64,000 nt of DNA from Anthopleura xanthogrammica (lineage: Eukaryota > Cnidaria > Anthozoa > Actiniaria > Actiniidae). A model generated the notes under the pieces. That model worked only from the letters and a program-made list of their open reading frames with translations, did not search any database and was not told the origin of the DNA. Positions 63,476 to 64,000 of the stretch are shown in pieces (position 1 is the first letter of the stretch; each line of letters opens with the position of its first letter). Made by a program: the position numbers and the translations under genes. The stretch is taken from assembly GCA_964019055.1 (NCBI GenBank), contig OZ025209.1, positions 12,198,981-12,262,980 of the forward strand, read 5' to 3'.

Positions 63476-63890
63476 CTACTTTGTAGCTTCGTAGCTTTTT
63501 GCCCTTCCGGGTTGACACGACTGAATAATTATTTTAAATACCTTTCAAGTGTTCGCTCCCTTTAACGCTCAATATAACTGGTAAGATCGACCTTATATTT
63601 TCCTTCCAACTTCTACTTTGTAGCTTTTTGCCCTTCCTATGCAGGTTGACACTACTGAATAATTATTTTAAATACCTTTCAAGCGTTCGCTCCCTTTAAC
63701 GCTCAATATAACTGGTAAGATCGACCTTATATTTTCCTTCCAACTTCTACTTTGTAGCTTTTTGCCCTTCCTATGCAGGTTGACACTACTGAATAATTAT
63801 TTTAAATACCTTTCAAGTGTTCGCTCCCTTTAACGCTCAATATAACTGGTAAGATCGACCTTATATTTTCCTTCCAACTTCTACTTTGCT
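63475..63890. repeat. 134 bp tandem repeat, about three units
   Basis: TAGCTTTTTGCCCTTCC occurs at 63492, 63621 and 63755; later units are nearly identical, the first lacks about 5 bp. Each unit carries TTCGCTCCCTTTAACGCTCA and GGTAAGATCGACCTTATATT. Confidence 0.92.
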
Positions 63891-64000
63891 TAGTTCCTTG
63901 TCATTTTGTTAAGTTTTGAAGTGAATCCTGTAAAAAATTGATTGTTTGAACTTCAAGAGTTTACGACTCCAACTTCAATAGAGAGTCAAGAAAAGTATAT

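Overview
The window reads as a gene-sparse, AT-rich, intron-rich animal genome, most likely an anthozoan cnidarian such as a stony coral. The reasons are GT-AG spliced genes, metazoan gene families (PIWI, SNAP29, SLC43-type transporter, mitochondrial rRNA methyltransferase), and heavy loading with Penelope-like, ISL2EU-type, L2/CR1-type, tRNA-SINE and foldback elements. The species call is inference; nothing bacterial or organellar is present.

Layout: 1-5113 (+) is an rRNA methyltransferase 1 (MRM1)-like gene without its first codons. 6309-9500 is a DNA transposon with about 380 bp terminal inverted repeats carrying a decayed PIN/FEN-like nuclease plus CXC-domain gene. 10636-24080 (+) is an intact 18-exon PIWI gene whose intron 5 holds a 4.16 kb ISL2EU-type transposon (THAP/DDE transposase and a SAP-SWIM-YqaJ protein). 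25928-33409 (-) is a nine-exon SLC43A3-like transporter with a 0.95 kb array of 20 bp repeats in one intron. 35423-36118 (+) is an intronless SNAP29. 36.1-38.9 kb is mostly foldback elements. 38.9-45.3 kb is satellite DNA: a 60 bp family split by a LINE fragment and arranged in both orientations around about 33 copies of a 118 bp satellite. 45.9-46.4 kb is a GAT-rich microsatellite. 46565-62086 (-) is a second intact 18-exon PIWI gene with a Penelope-like element antisense in intron 1 and many foldback elements. 63.5-63.9 kb is a 134 bp tandem repeat.

The main biological feature is a convergent (tail-to-tail) pair of PIWI genes. All 18 exons pair one to one; 16 have identical lengths and exons 1 and 6 differ by multiples of three. 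Both frames stay open (868 and 863 codons) and both keep the D-E-D-H slicer residues. Transposon-silencing genes thus sit inside, and have been invaded by, a transposon- and satellite-dense locus. Other points are four foldback elements with 7-8 bp target duplications, a hammerhead-like motif after the Penelope element, and a nuclease/CXC family placed inside a terminal-inverted-repeat element.
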